From the NCBI GenBank assembly GCA_948144175.1, contig CANXME010000381.1, positions 40,228 through 104,227 of the forward strand: a stretch of 64,000 bases of DNA, read 5' to 3'. This DNA comes from Closterium sp. NIES-65. Taxonomy: Eukaryota; Streptophyta; Zygnematophyceae; Desmidiales; Closteriaceae. The notes under the pieces are model-generated. The model did no database searches. It had not been told where the DNA came from and worked only from the letters and a program-made list of their open reading frames with translations. The position numbers were made by a program, and so were the translations under genes. Below are positions 1-10,492 of this stretch, one piece after another; the first letter of the stretch is position 1, and every line of letters begins with the position of its first letter.

Positions 1-1
1 C

Positions 2-1387
2 TTCAAGGCGCGTTACGTCGCTCGAGGCTTCAGTCAGTGGCAGGGAGTTGACTACTTTCAGACCTTCTCTCCCACCCCGAAGATGAACACTCTTCGGGTG
101 CTGCTGCACATAGCCGCTCAGTGTGACTACGAGCTTCACTCTCTTGACTTCCGCACAACTTTCTTGCAGGGCAGCCTGTACGAGGAGATCTGGCTGTGCC
201 GCCCACCTGGCTTCACTGGGTCGTTTCCTCATGGTACCCAGTGGAGCCTCCGCCGGCCGGTCTACGGTCTCCGCCAGACGCCCCGTGAGTGGCACGACAC
301 ACTGAGGACTACACTGGCGGCTCTTGGGTTTGCTCCTTCTACAGCCGACCCGTCGCTGTTTCTGCGCACCGACACCTCTTTGCTGTCGTTCTACATCCTC
401 GTGTACGTCGACGACTTGGTCTTTGCCACTGCTGACACTGCTGGACTCGCCCACGTGAAGTCCGAGCTGCAGAAGAGACACACGTGCACAGACCTGGGTG
501 AACTGCGCAGCTACCTTGGCTTGCAGATCACCCGGGACAGAGCACAGCGCACCATTACCCTGACTCAGTCACACATGGTGCAGCAGGTCCTTCAGCGCTT
601 CGGCCTCACGTACTCCTCGCCTCAGGCCACTCCTCTGTCTACTTGCCTCTCGCTCTCAGCTCAGCCTTCGGATCAGTCCGTAGAGCCGAGTGGCCCGTAC
701 CCAGAGCTTGTTGGCTGCCTCATGTACCTGATGACCTGCACACGACCTGACCTCGCATATCCTCTTAGCATCTTGGCACGCTATGTTGCTCCTGGGAGAC
801 ACCGACCAGAGCACATGGCTGCAGCGAACAGGGTGTTGCGCTACGTGTGCAGTACGTCGAGCATGGGGCTAGTGCTTGGAGGGCAACGTCGAGTGGTCCT
901 CACAGGTCACGCAGACGCTTCTTGGGCTGACGACCAGGCTTTGCAGCGGTCGTCACAAGGTTACACCTTCAGCCTTGGCTCCGGCTCTGTTTCGTGGCGG
1001 TCTACCTGCTCGTCTTCTGTTCTCAGCTCCAGCTGTGAGGCTGAGATCTACGCAGGGGCCATGGCTGCACAGGAGCTACACTGGCTCACCTACCTGCTGA
1101 CTGACCTAGGAGAGCCGCCTTGTTCTCCTCTAGTTCTGTTCGTAGACAACAAGGCCATGCTGGCCTTGTGTCGGGAGCACAGACTGGAGCACAGAACGAA
1201 GCACATTGCTCTCCGCTACTTCCTGGCTCGTGAGCTGCAGCAGCGTGGTCAGCTCCGTCTCACCTACGTGGCCTCTGAGGCCAACACTGCTGATATCTTA
1301 ACCAAGGCCCTTCCGCCTTGTGATCATCAGCGCTTCTGTACTTTGCTAGGTCTTGTGCCTACTTGGCCTCACTTGCTCACTTCTTGA
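2..1387 (+). CDS. pol: copia Pol, reverse transcriptase and RNase H (partial)
   Basis: This is the C-terminal third of a copia polyprotein, open in frame from the window edge. Reverse transcriptase motifs are visible: DFRTTFLQG for the first catalytic Asp, VYGLRQTPREW, and the YVDDLVFA box near position 405. RNase H follows with [20 protein letters not shown] and the closing ANTADILTKAL. The protein would copy element RNA into cDNA inside cytoplasmic particles. It ends with TGA at 1387, followed by a roughly 200-bp 3' UTR before the LTR. Confidence 0.9.
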   Translation, partial: FKARYVARGFSQWQGVDYFQTFSPTPKMNTLRVLLHIAAQCDYELHSLDFRTTFLQGSLYEEIWLCRPPGFTGSFPHGTQWSLRRPVYGLRQTPREWHDTLRTTLAALGFAPSTADPSLFLRTDTSLLSFYILVYVDDLVFATADTAGLAHVKSELQKRHTCTDLGELRSYLGLQITRDRAQRTITLTQSHMVQQVLQRFGLTYSSPQATPLSTCLSLSAQPSDQSVEPSGPYPELVGCLMYLMTCTRPDLAYPLSILARYVAPGRHRPEHMAAANRVLRYVCSTSSMGLVLGGQRRVVLTGHADASWADDQALQRSSQGYTFSLGSGSVSWRSTCSSSVLSSSCEAEIYAGAMAAQELHWLTYLLTDLGEPPCSPLVLFVDNKAMLALCREHRLEHRTKHIALRYFLARELQQRGQLRLTYVASEANTADILTKALPPCDHQRFCTLLGLVPTWPHLLTS

Positions 1388-1584
1388 CCTTGTTTGTAGT
1401 GTGATCTTTCTAAACCTGCACTTGCTTGTTTTCCTTTATATATGATCTTGCATGTGAACTGGCCTTTTGGCCTTGCTCTTGTGCTCGGATTGTGTGGTGA
1501 TGTTGTGATCCACCCTGAGCTTGCTTTGCTTTGCTTGACTGGTCTTGTGACCTCTTGTTCTCCCCCACTTTGCCTATGGGGGTG

Positions 1585-1715
1585 TGTTAGGCATATATGC
1601 TATAGTCTGTGTAGGCTGTAGTGGGGCAGTTCATATGGGGTACAACACTTTAGGGTTTCCTACTTGTACTCCCTTTCCTGCTCAATGCATTCATTCTCGT
1701 TTCTCATCATCAACA
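1585..1715 (+). repeat. 3' LTR of the left-edge copia element
   Basis: 131 bp, beginning TGTTAGGCAT and ending ATCATCAACA (TG...CA). It is preceded by the purine-rich stretch CTATGGGGGTG. It matches the other 121-133 bp LTRs of the family, sharing for example the CATATGGGGTACA and TAGGGTTTCCTAC-type core. Confidence 0.85.
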
Positions 1716-2125
1716 CATTTCTCTTGAGGTCATCGGCCATGCTTGCTTCCGTAACTTCAACCTAACATGGCACGAAATGTTGCTTCTTTCCGAAATACAT
1801 ACACACACGCGCACGGTTGAACCCGCGAAAAATATTCCGCACTCTGCACGCCCAGGTCATTTTCGAGATACAAGCAACTCTGAATTGGACATTCGTTTCA
1901 GAGCATCGTTATACTCCGCTCTAGAGGGTCATTTTCATTCTTATTATCTCCCCGAAACAACTCCGAACGCGAGACTCTTTTCAGCACAACATTCTCCTGG
2001 GTTCGTTGGCAGTCCATCTCCTTCTCGACGAGTCGGTTTTTGTTTCGCGTGTCTTAAATAAGAGATTCAGGACAGGTTCCGTGGATCATGTGAAGCATAC
2101 AGTCCTCTGAAAGAGGTACACCGTG
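1716..2125. other. upstream region of the recombinase-like gene
   Basis: 410 bp between the left copia LTR and the first start codon of the + strand gene. No recognisable repeat, RNA gene or convincing open frame is seen. It is probably promoter and 5' UTR of the gene at 2126, but no promoter motif can be defended. Confidence 0.4.
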
Positions 2126-3271
2126 ATGGAGGTCGATGGAGGTACGGGTAATTTTCTTAGTGCAGCTTTCGAGGACAATGAGACATTTGTAGATCTTCCA
2201 GACTGCCATTTGCCCGATTCCCCGATTGATCTAACTGGGGACCGCGATTGGGACACGGAATTCGCGCCGGCAATTGGGGAAGAAGTGTTCGTGGATGCTC
2301 CGGCGGAATTTCCTTCCTTGAACCCTCAAGTCGGGGTCGAGGGAAACGATGCTGAGGGCGCAATTCCGAGGGGCGGCCAGCGTTCGGGGGTGTGGATTAA
2401 CCTCAAGGAAGACGAGGAGGACCCCCACCGAGCCTTGTGGGAGGAGGAATGGGAGGGAAATGCTAGCCGAAGCACGACCTCTGAAGATAACGCCACCACT
2501 CGAAATATTTTTGGGGATGCGTCCCGCGGCAATGTCAACGGCCCAGAATCACAGGCATCACCACATGGAAGTGCACATGGGCTCGAATCGCAGGCTGCGC
2601 CCAAAGGAAATGCAGAGGGGCAAGAACCACAGGCTGCGCCACAGGTAAATGCAGAGGGTCGGGAATCACATGCTGCGTCTCAGAGAAATGCAGATGGGCC
2701 AGCATCAGCTACGCAGGAGTCAGTTCGGAAACAGGCCGACATGGGCAGCAGGAAGCGCCGCGCAAAGACGCCTTTCGATTATCTCACGCCAAAATCCAGA
2801 AAGGAATACGTCCTGTATTGGCAGCACTACAACTTGAGGGTCATCTTGTTCATGTCAACGCTGCCCAAGACAGAGGTTCCAAAGGAAGAGCGTCTAAGTA
2901 CCGTTACACCGGACGACGTTGGACTCCACTTGGGGGAAGACAAAAAGGAGGCGTTGTCAAGTGTGGAACCCGAGGAAGCTTATTTGCACGGGCCCCATGT
3001 TTCTGGATGGAGGATTCAGAGATACCTGCAGTACATGGCAGACGAAACCCCGGCGCAGGCCGAAATGATGCGGAGAGGCAAAGAAGTGGTGGCTGGGAAG
3101 AAGCTCATCCCTAGTACGCCGAGCATGATGAAGGCAAAGATGAGCGCCTTGGGCTTCCTCGACAGACTGGAATTTCGTCTCTACAACTACCCAAAGTCCG
3201 AAACGGATGAGTACATCAGCGAAGCGCGGGAGTACATGAAGCTCAAGCTGAAACAGCTGCACGACAAATAG
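2126..3271 (+). CDS. N-terminal exon of a Crypton-like recombinase gene
   Basis: Open frame of about 381 codons from ATG 2126; a GTG codon lies just upstream at 2123. Residues 1-130 are acidic and probably disordered. Residues about 135-195 are a Gly/Ala/Gln-rich block of 14-residue repeats. Residues about 210-381 are basic and helical, starting with KRRAKTPFDYLTPKSRKEYV, and contain WRIQRYLQYM. This would suit the DNA-binding (SAM-like) part that precedes a tyrosine recombinase catalytic domain. The frame closes with TAG at 3269, only six bases before a good donor (GTGAGT at 3277). The stop may therefore be a decayed exon end rather than the protein's real end. The catalytic domain follows at 3354-4254 on the same strand. 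No function is proved for this part alone. Confidence 0.6.
   Translation: MEVDGGTGNFLSAAFEDNETFVDLPDCHLPDSPIDLTGDRDWDTEFAPAIGEEVFVDAPAEFPSLNPQVGVEGNDAEGAIPRGGQRSGVWINLKEDEEDPHRALWEEEWEGNASRSTTSEDNATTRNIFGDASRGNVNGPESQASPHGSAHGLESQAAPKGNAEGQEPQAAPQVNAEGRESHAASQRNADGPASATQESVRKQADMGSRKRRAKTPFDYLTPKSRKEYVLYWQHYNLRVILFMSTLPKTEVPKEERLSTVTPDDVGLHLGEDKKEALSSVEPEEAYLHGPHVSGWRIQRYLQYMADETPAQAEMMRRGKEVVAGKKLIPSTPSMMKAKMSALGFLDRLEFRLYNYPKSETDEYISEAREYMKLKLKQLHDK
2528..2705 (+). repeat. 42-bp coding tandem repeats (14-residue unit)
   Basis: About four imperfect copies of a 14-residue unit of the type NAEGxESQAAPxG inside the N-terminal exon. The unit is Gln/Ala/Gly rich, as in a flexible linker. Confidence 0.75.
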
Positions 3272-3353
3272 GTTGCGTGAGTATTGACACACCTTTTGGC
3301 CACTCAGTTAATCAAAATTTCACTTCCTAATCGCATTCCATGTGAATCTCTGC

Positions 3354-4254
3354 AGGGAGGGCACAGATTAGCACAGAAACTTGCTGGACGATTGCTACAC
3401 GGCAGAGCAGTATCAAAAGCACCTTCTGAGGGACATGAAAACGTTGTACCAGAGGGCCAGGGTTGCACTATCAGAAAGTCTCTGGCGGTGTTTTGCGGTG
3501 TAGGTGATGATTCAGCTCGCACATCAAATGTTGGGGAGGGGAAGCAACATTCGTGCTCTTTGTTTCGCCAACATGTTTGTCCGGCATACGCGTAGCAGCA
3601 CGGCCGTCCCATAGCCAGAAGGATCTCCCTGTAATTGTTTTCGCCTCTCAAAAATCCAAGACGAATTCGACCAACAAGCTGACCCACCAATTCTTGGCCC
3701 GGCACATTTACTTCGCGCTCTGCGGTGTTGGTGGCCTTTTTTTGTGGATTCATTTCATCTACGACCTCGTGCCGATTTGATTCGGCACGGACATCGTTCC
3801 GCCCCTGGACTTCACCGACCCACTCCGGTGGTAAAAAAAGCACATTTTTTTCCCATTGAGGCACGGAAGGGAACAATTGCAGGAAGAGCTTCTGTACGTG
3901 ACTCACAACAACTGGATTGATTGGGTCATGAATGACGTAGCTAAATTGCCCTGGCGGATGAGCAAAAAGACCCACGTGTTTCGCCGGTCGGGAGCCCAAG
4001 GCCTGAGCGACGATCGCTGTTCTGACCCTGACATCAACGCCTGCGGAGGCTGGGAGCAGGGTGAGATGCAAAAATCCTACGTTGTGGGAATTCCGTTTTG
4101 GCCTGTCTTGATGATGGCCGGATTCAGTGGGGAACCGGCAGACTACTACATTGGCAGAGCGCACGCCGAGCTTGACGACCCTGTCGAGTGGGAGAAGTTG
4201 CAGGCCCTCTTCAAGAAGTACATCTTCTTGCGCCTCGAATCTCAGTTGGCAGAG
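3354..4254 (+). pseudogene. Crypton/NDC10-type tyrosine recombinase domain (decayed)
   Basis: Tyrosine recombinases cut and rejoin DNA through a covalent Tyr link; the NDC10-II fold is the form found in Cryptons and the fungal kinetochore protein Ndc10. Conserved blocks can be read in order. LAHQMLGRGSNIRALCF carries the box I Arg (codon 3552). ASQKSKTNSTNKLTHQF resembles the family's sKTNq block. THVFR carries the His (3973) and second Arg (3982). GGWEQGEMQKSY holds the likely nucleophile Tyr (4078). PFWPVLMMAGF and YYIGRA close the fold. The first half is damaged: in-frame TAG at 3369, 3501 and 3612, TGA at 3778, TAA at 3832, and a frame change near 3630. The second half (3856-4254) is clean and spliced to the next exon. 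The acceptor at 3354 (CTGCAG) is likely but not certain. This is a homology call by eye. Confidence 0.6.
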
Positions 4255-4332
4255 GTATAGCCAGCTTTTAGCTGTTGCCTGATTTTGTTACGCGTGTCAG
4301 AGCTCACTCTTCTCTCTGTCCTATCGTCTCAG
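4255..4332 (+). other. intron, 78 nt
   Basis: Donor GCAGAG/GTATAG and acceptor CGTCTCAG/GTCG. Removing it joins two open frames in phase 0 (codon GAG to GTC). Confidence 0.8.
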
Positions 4333-4638
4333 GTCGATAAGTACAACGAAGACAATCCAGAGAAGATGCACCTCTTGGGCAGAAGCTTTTTGGAGGCTCT
4401 TGCGAACCCTGGGCGAGACATCGTGGCACAGGACCTTGCCATGTGGTGGTTCTACTGCCCCGATCACAACAAGCTGTTTGACGGTACAAGACGGCCATGC
4501 GAGTGCCAGCGCCACCCGTACACGGACATGAACCCGCTCTACCGCCACCCACTGTTTCAGAAGTGGGCCATCAAAGTTGCAATCATGCACAAGAATGGCA
4601 TTGAACTTCGTGAAGCCCGAGGCAGCTCTGCAGCCGCT
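4333..4638 (+). CDS. recombinase gene, internal exon after the catalytic domain
   Basis: An exon of exactly 102 codons between two canonical introns. Its product starts VDKYNEDNPEK and contains an aromatic and Cys/His-rich stretch (MWWFYCPDHNK, CECQRHPYTDMNP, YRHPLFQKW). These Cys and His residues could bind a metal, but the spacing fits no zinc-finger class I can name. The exon is intact. It lies directly after the NDC10-like domain and before the coiled coil, so it may act in DNA binding or in holding the recombinase complex together; this is inference from position only. Confidence 0.65.
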
Positions 4639-4720
4639 GTAAGTGCAATAGTTATCTGATCGGTACTTACATTTCGGCAAATTTGACGATGTCTGAAAAC
4701 CCTCGTCCGTTTTTCCGCAG
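4639..4720 (+). other. intron, 82 nt
   Basis: Donor GCCGCT/GTAAGT and acceptor TTTTTCCGCAG/GATG, phase 0 on both sides. Pyrimidine-rich tract before the acceptor. Confidence 0.85.
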
Positions 4721-5202
4721 GATGCGATCTACAAGCTGAACTCTATGCGAAAGTTCCAAAAGCTCCTCGTAGAGAACAACTTCTTCCGGACGGAATGTGG
4801 TCAGAAGGATCACGAGATTGGAGAGCTGAAGAACAGGCACGCTGCAAGCGAAGAGAGGGAGAAAAAAAGACGCTGAACTCGAGCAGCTCAAGAAGAAGCT
4901 GGCTGCTCTGAAGGCGCATGCCCCGACCAACGCCCACGCAGATGATACAAGTCCAGGGACGAGCGCGTCGGCAAAGGTGGAAGCTGGTGGAGATGTTCCG
5001 AAGCCCGAGAAGCCACAAGTCACCACTCCAGTGCGGGCATTTTTCGACCTTGTTAAACCCTGGCGTGACTCGATGGAGGTCGCAGAGGCATGGGAACACT
5101 GGGTGAAGGTGACTTTTTTGATGGACGGAAAGACGCTCCGCCAGCTGCCGACCGAAAAGAGTTTCTACCCCACTTTCTCTTATATTGAGAAGGGTGTGAA
5201 GC
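4721..5202 (+). pseudogene. recombinase gene exon with coiled coil, cut by a copia copy
   Basis: Starts DAIYKLNSMRKFQKLLVENN and runs into a charged heptad-like region (HEIGELKNRHAASEEREKK, then ELEQLKKKLAALKAH), a typical coiled coil for self-association. The frame changes by one base across a run of seven A at 4862-4868. After that the product continues through PVRAFFDLVKPWRDSMEVAEAW to SYIEKGVK. The exon stops at 5202, where copia sequence begins. The gene's continuation is found at 10162 beyond the copia copy: GTG AAG at 5196-5201 would be followed by CTC GCG CAC in the same frame. The shared bases AGC at the junction suggest the copia copy lost its outer end together with part of the target duplication. 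Confidence 0.65.
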
Positions 5203-8200
5203 ACCAGCGTCAACAGCACCTCCAGCTCCAGTACCTCCAGCAGCACCAGTAGCACCCGCAGCAGGACCGCCGCCAGGACTGACAGAAGTAGCCTCAGCGC
5301 CAACACCCTCAGCAGCTCCGACTCCAGTAGCACTCGTAGGACTAGCACCTCCGAGAACGGCGGCACCAGCACCCTCAGCATCCGAAGAAGCACCAGCTCC
5401 AGTAGTACGCCTCCAGCGCCGGGCAAACCACTCGCGCAGCTCCTGTGGAGAGAGTGGCTCCCGCCGAGACGAAGCACCCGGAGAACCAGCAGGCCCAGCA
5501 CCGCCAGACGCCACACGAGCAGGTCCAGCGGCCGCGGGCTCCGCACCCCCAGGCTCAGTAGCTCCAGACTCAGCACCCCCAGGCTCAGCAGCTCCAGACG
5601 CAGCACCCTCAGGCGAAGGACGCCCAGGCTCAGCACCCCCAGTCGTAGCACCCCCAGGCTCAGCACCCCAAGTCGTAGCACCCCCAGGCTCAGCACCCCC
5701 AGGCTCAGCACCCGCAGCAGTACCAGAGTCACCAGCAACCTCGACCGGCTCAACTGCATCTACCTGGGACACACCTGAAGGGGCGGGACCCTGAGGGGGG
5801 AGGGGGTCTACCGGGGGGGGACCTGGCACAAGGAAGTGCGGTGGCGGGGGGAGGGAAGGAGTGCGGTAGGGGAAGAGGCGGTAGTAGGGTACTGACTCGT
5901 CGAACGTGACGTCCTGGGAGGACAGAACACGACGAGAGGTGGGGTGGTAGAACTGTCACGCAGGGGCGTCAGGGGGGAAGCCAAGGAAGACACAGTGAGC
6001 AGCACGAGGGGACAGCTTGTCCGCAGACAAGTCGCGGACAAACGCCCGAGATCCCCAGACACGGAACACAGACGCATAGCCTACCTTCCCGGTCCACAAT
6101 AGAGCTGGGGAGGTCTCCGGTCTGGAGACCCTGGGGTGAAGGTTGATCTGATGCGCCGCGTACCGAACCGCAAACGGCCACAGAAAATGGGGGGCAGCCG
6201 CATGCATCATGGACGTACGAGCGGCGTCCATGACCATGCCAATGCGGCGCTCAGCAATCCCATTTTGCTGCGGAGAGTCCGGAAGCGTGAAGGTCTGGCG
6301 GATGCCTCGCGCACGACAGTAGGCTCGCAGAAGGCCAGAGGAGAACTCTCCGCCTCGGTCAGAGTGCAGACGCAGAACAGGAAAGTCCGAGCCGAAGCTC
6401 CTCCTGAGCTGGAGACGAGCTGCGCGGATCCAGTCGATCAACACCTCAGTGAAATCACCCTTGCTGCGCAAGGGGAAGACTGAGGTGTAACGCGAGTAGT
6501 CGTCAACCACCAGCAGGAAGTAGCGCTCGTGACCCTGTCCACGGACGCGGGCCGGGCCCCACACGTCCATGTGAAGCGTCTGCAGCGGGGCCTCTGTCGG
6601 GGGAAACTGAGAGGAGTGAGGGGCAGCCCGGAGCCGCCCCTCGACACAGGGAACACAGGAAGGACCAGGCCCTGGAGGAAGGGGAGGGAGGGACCGGGGG
6701 AGACCAGAGACAAGGACACGGGAAGCCATGCCTCGGAGACGAGGCAGGGAGGGGTGACCAAGACGGTGGTGCCACAGGAGAGTCTCGTGAGACAGGAGGC
6801 GACACGAGCAGGGGGCAGACTCAGGACCAGACCTGGACGCTGCAGCAAACACCTGACCCGACGCAGCTACCTGGCTAGACGCAGGGACAGGAGGAGACCC
6901 AGTGGTCAGGGTGTAGAGGCTTGACCCCGGCCTACGTGTAAACCTGGCCAGGTGCTGGCCTGTGCGAGCGTCCGAGCAGTGGGTCACCCGCTGACTCGCA
7001 GGAGTAAACTGGTGAACCTCGTATCCTGCAGGTCAGCACCACTCACTAAGTTCGTAGAGAACGAGGGGAGGTAAAGACCAGACAAGGTGCCAGAGGGTGC
7101 AGCCGGACACGGGAGGACAGTGGAGAAGTGAGAGAGGACAGGACCCCCAGAGGGGTCTGCCAGGGAGACTGCAACCGGCCGACCAAGCGGTGTGAGTGTG
7201 GTGCGGTCTCGAAAGAAGGAGCGAGAAGCCCCTGAGTCAAGTGTGAAGGTGAGGGAGGCCGAAGCCGACGTGGTACCGGAGAGCGCAGACTCACCAGCAC
7301 CTGAGGGCACAGACGCACTGGCACCTAGAGCAGCAGCCTCACCAGCACCTATAGCAGCAGTACCAATGCCCGGGCCGGGCGGGAAACACCGGTAACAATC
7401 ACCCTCATCACTAATAGTCACAGCATACATGGCAGCAAGGATAGCATCAAAGTCAAGATCATAGATAGCTACGCCTGCCCTAGACAGCTCTCCCCAGCGG
7501 GGGATCTCACTAGCCTCCGGGAACTGCTGACGCCAAGCGTCCGTCAGGATGCCACAGCAACGCTGGGTGGGGTGGGCACCCCCACACTGCTCACCCGCGC
7601 GGTCGCCGGAGCGAAGGACGTAGGTGCACGGGCCAAAATCCCCACGACGCTGACGCTGCGTGTACCACTCACGGAGCTGCTGAGGAGGGGGGATGTCCTG
7701 AGAACGCTGCTGCTGCTGCTGCTGCTGCTGGCGCTGACCACCACCGGAGCCGCTCCGCTGCAAAGCACCACCCCGACCAGCTCCACCTCCTCCACCACCG
7801 CCGCCTCCACCTCCGCCACCACCGCCGCCTCCGCTCCCACCGCTACCGCCGCCGCCGCCTCCGCCTCCGCTGCTGCCACCGCCACCTCCACCCCCACTCC
7901 CTCCGCCGCCTCCACCGCCACCTCCACCACCCCCGCTAGCTCCACCCGCGCCCTTGCCCCCCTTGCCCTTGCCAGAGCGGCGTCTCCCGTTAGGGGCAGA
8001 CGCCGCACCGACCGACTCAAGACCAACGAGGTCGGCCGCAGCAGTAGAGGCTACAGAGGGCAACAGGGGGGAAGGGGAACACCCCTCAAAGATGGGGGTG
8101 CGAGGGTCACCACGAGAGGCTCCTACAGCGACTATGCTCTTCTCCGCTGCTAGGAGGGCCTTCTCTAGGAGGTCAATAGTGAGAGTGGTGGGTCAGACTG

Positions 8201-8889
8201 AGAGGAAGTGGTCCCTGACTACGCGAAGGGAGTCAGGGAGGCGGGTGACTATATAATAGAGAGTGATGTACATGGGGGGGGGGGTTCTTGGCGCAGAACT
8301 CAGCAGGAAGCGCGGCGCAGTAGTGAGTGTCACTAGTGCGGAGGTGCGTAATGAGGTCAGCGACTGTGGGAAAGGTAGCAAGGTCAGGAAAGAGGTACGG
8401 TAGCATGAGGCGGCTCAATGCAGCAGTGGCAGGGGAGGAGTAGCGTGCAACTACAGCGTCGTACAAGGTCTTAGCACTCTTGTAGTGACTAAAGTGCGCG
8501 CGCTCAGTAGTAGGCAGGTGGCGACGCAGAGCAAGACGTGCAGCAGCATCGCGCGTGGCCCACTGGGAGCGAACAGTGGGGTCAGCATCAGCAGCAGGGG
8601 CAGGAGAGGAGCTAGAGGTGAGGTCAAAGAGGGAGAGACCGTCTGCCCTATCGCACTGTAGGAAAAGCTGCAGGTCATCTACCCAAACCTCAAAGTCAAT
8701 GGCTCGACCCTCAGCGTCAAAAGCGAGAACACTGGGGGTAGCCATGACAGCAGTAGACTAGCAGTACCAACTATAGGTCAGGGGCAGTGCAGCGACAGAA
8801 GCGCTGCTCTCACCAGATAGGGCGGGTCGGGCAGCTCAGTAGTACAGCAGCACGGCAACACGGCTGCTCGGATGGCACAGCAGCAACTG

Positions 8890-9115
8890 CGGCTCCGTGG
8901 CCCCAGCGGCTCGGCTCCTCAGGCGGCTCGGGCGGCTCAGGCGGCTCGGGTGGCTCGGGCGGCTCGGGCGGCTCAGGTGGCTCGGGCTGGTCGGGTGGCT
9001 CGGGCGGCTCGGGAGAGTCGGGCGGCTCGGGCGGCTCAGGCGGCTCGGGCAGGTCGGGCGGCTCGGGCTGCTCGGGCGGTTCGGGCGGCTCGGGCAGCGC
9101 GGGCGGTGTAGGGCG
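8890..9115 (-). repeat. leader block 2: 9-bp GGCTCGGGC array
   Basis: About twenty imperfect tandem copies of a 9-bp unit (GGCTCGGGC on the + strand). It lies between Gag and leader block 1. Equivalent arrays sit beside gag in the other family copies. Confidence 0.85.
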
Positions 9116-9900
9116 GGAGGGCCGCTGGTGAAAGGGGCGGCGGGGCCGCAGGTAAAGGGCGGCGGGGCCGCTGAGAAGGGCGGCGGGGCCACTGAGAAGG
9201 GCGGCGGGGCCGCTGAGAGGGGCGGCGGGGCTGCAGTAGAAGGGCGGCGGGGCCGCTGAGTAGGGCGGCGGGGCCGCTAAGAGGGGCGGCGGTGCCGCAG
9301 TATAAGGGCGGCGGGGCCGCTGAGTAGGGCGGCGGGGCCGCTGAGAAGGGCGGCGGGGCCGTAGTAGAAGGGCGGCGGGGCCGCTGAGTAGGGCGGCGGG
9401 GCCGCAGCGAGAGAGGCGGCGGGGCCGCAGTTAAGGGCGGCGGGGCCGCTGAGTAGAGCGGCGGGGCCGCAGCGAGAGAGGCGGCGGGGCCGCAGTGAAG
9501 GGCGGCGGGGCCGCTGAGATGGGCGGCGGGGCCGCTGAGACGGGCGGCGGGGCCGCTGAGACGGGCGGCGGGGCCGCAGCGAAGGGCGGCGGGGCCGCAA
9601 CGTGAGGCGGCGGGGCCACAGCCAAGGGCGGCGAGGCCGCGAAGAAGGGCGGCGGGGCCGCTGAGACGGGCGGCGGGGCCGCAGCGAACGGCGGCGGGGC
9701 CGCAATGTGAGGCGGCGGGGCCGCAGCGAGGGGCGGCGCGGCCGCAGCGAAGGGCGGCAGGGCCGCGAAGAAGGGCGGCAGGGCCGCAATGTGGGGCGGC
9801 GGGGCCGCAGCGAAGGGCGGCGGGGCCGCTGAGAAGGACGGCGGGGCCGCTGAGAAGGGCGGCAGGGCCGAATCGACGGGCGGCGGGGCCGCTAGGGCGT
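9116..9900 (-). repeat. leader block 1: about 20-bp GGCGGCGGGGCCGC array
   Basis: Roughly 780 bp of tandem units of about 20 bp with the constant core GGCGGCGGGGCCGC and variable spacers such as TGAGAAGG or AGCGAAGG. It occupies the leader next to the primer-binding site. Long open frames through it are a by-product of the repeat. Confidence 0.85.
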
Positions 9901-10039
9901 TGGGGGGGGCCGCTAGGGTGGCTCGAAGAGGTGAGAGCCCTTAGCGCGACTCGGGCGGAGCACGCTTCGGGCAGGAAAAAAAAAGATCGATGTGGTGGGC
10001 CCTAGGCACAGTTCCCACGGGGGAACCTGCTCGATACCA

Positions 10040-10160
10040 TGAGAAAAGTAGAACGAGAATGAATGACTATGGAATGAAAGTGATACAAATATGCAACCCT
10101 AGAAATGTGTACCCCATATGGGCTACCCCACTAAAGCCTAGACAACATTATAATTTGACA
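10040..10160 (-). repeat. 5' LTR of the 5203-10160 copia copy
   Basis: 121 bp. Read on the - strand it starts TGTCAAATTATAATG and ends CTTTTCTCA, followed by the primer-binding site. It is close to the LTR at 24426-24548. Confidence 0.85.
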
Positions 10161-10161
10161 G

Positions 10162-10492
10162 CTCGCGCACGAGGTCGTCCGCCTCGACTATGCTCTCAAG
10201 AGTTCTCAGCGAGACCTGACTGACACGCGACACGATCTTTTGGTTCAGCGGAAAAAAATCCGCGAACTTCTGGCGAAGACGGAAGATCAGGATGCAGCGT
10301 TGACAGATTTTGCCGAGAAATGTGTTGGGAAGTTTCGCAGATTGGAAGACATAGAGAGACGTGCTGCCAAGGATCTCGCCGATGCAGTGCATGAAGTGCG
10401 GACTGTACGTTCCTCCGCGGCTGCGCAGCGCGAGTCGTCGGAGCCCGCGGTGTTGAAGTTGGCCGAAGCGGCCTCTTCCCTCATATTGCTGG
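10162..10492 (+). CDS. recombinase gene, coiled-coil segment between two insertions
   Basis: An open segment reading LAHEVVRLDYALKSSQRDLTD and then QRKKIRELLAKTEDQDAAL, KCVGKFRRLEDIERRAAK and LADAVHEVRTV. It is strongly charged with heptad spacing, a long coiled coil without transmembrane or signal features. It is in the frame that continues from 5201. It is interrupted at 10492 by the TRIM-like element, whose target duplication GCTGG occupies 10488-10492. The same frame resumes at 12066 as VSQREFSTLAAFEMEK. The base composition is unlike the GC-rich copia leader beside it, which supports it being gene sequence rather than element sequence. Confidence 0.7.

Larger units (their letters stand above)
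1..1715 (+). mobile_element. Ty1/copia element, 3' part, cut by the window edge
   Basis: The sequence opens inside the reverse transcriptase of a copia element and runs through RNase H, a 3' UTR, a polypurine tract just before 1585 and a 131-bp 3' LTR ending at 1715. It belongs to the same short-LTR family as the copies at 13139-20695 and 46307-53825. The visible part is open from the edge to the usual terminal TGA. Age cannot be judged because the 5' LTR lies outside the window. Confidence 0.9.
5203..10160 (-). mobile_element. Ty1/copia copy with one LTR, inserted in the recombinase gene
   Basis: A - strand member of the short-LTR family. It keeps a 121-bp 5' LTR (10040-10160), a PBS of the type TGGTATCGAGCAGG, a GC-rich leader, Gag from ATG 8745, the Gly-rich linker and zinc-binding part (about 7.4-8.0 kb), protease (about 7.2 kb), integrase (about 6.0-6.9 kb) and the repetitive post-integrase linker. 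Reverse transcriptase, RNase H and the 3' LTR are absent. It is broken, with about four breaks in what remains. The copy at 24426-31571 is its closest relative in the window. Confidence 0.85.

Noticed and set aside
7544-8153. Ser/Thr- and Ala/Val-rich frames overlapping the Gag linker
   Set aside because: Alternative frames of the Gly-rich linker; the same shadows appear in every copy.
8836-9789. Long open frames in the GC-rich arrays (for example Arg/Pro-rich frames)
   Set aside because: They follow from tandem GC-rich units lacking stops; frames exist on both strands and the arrays are copia leader.
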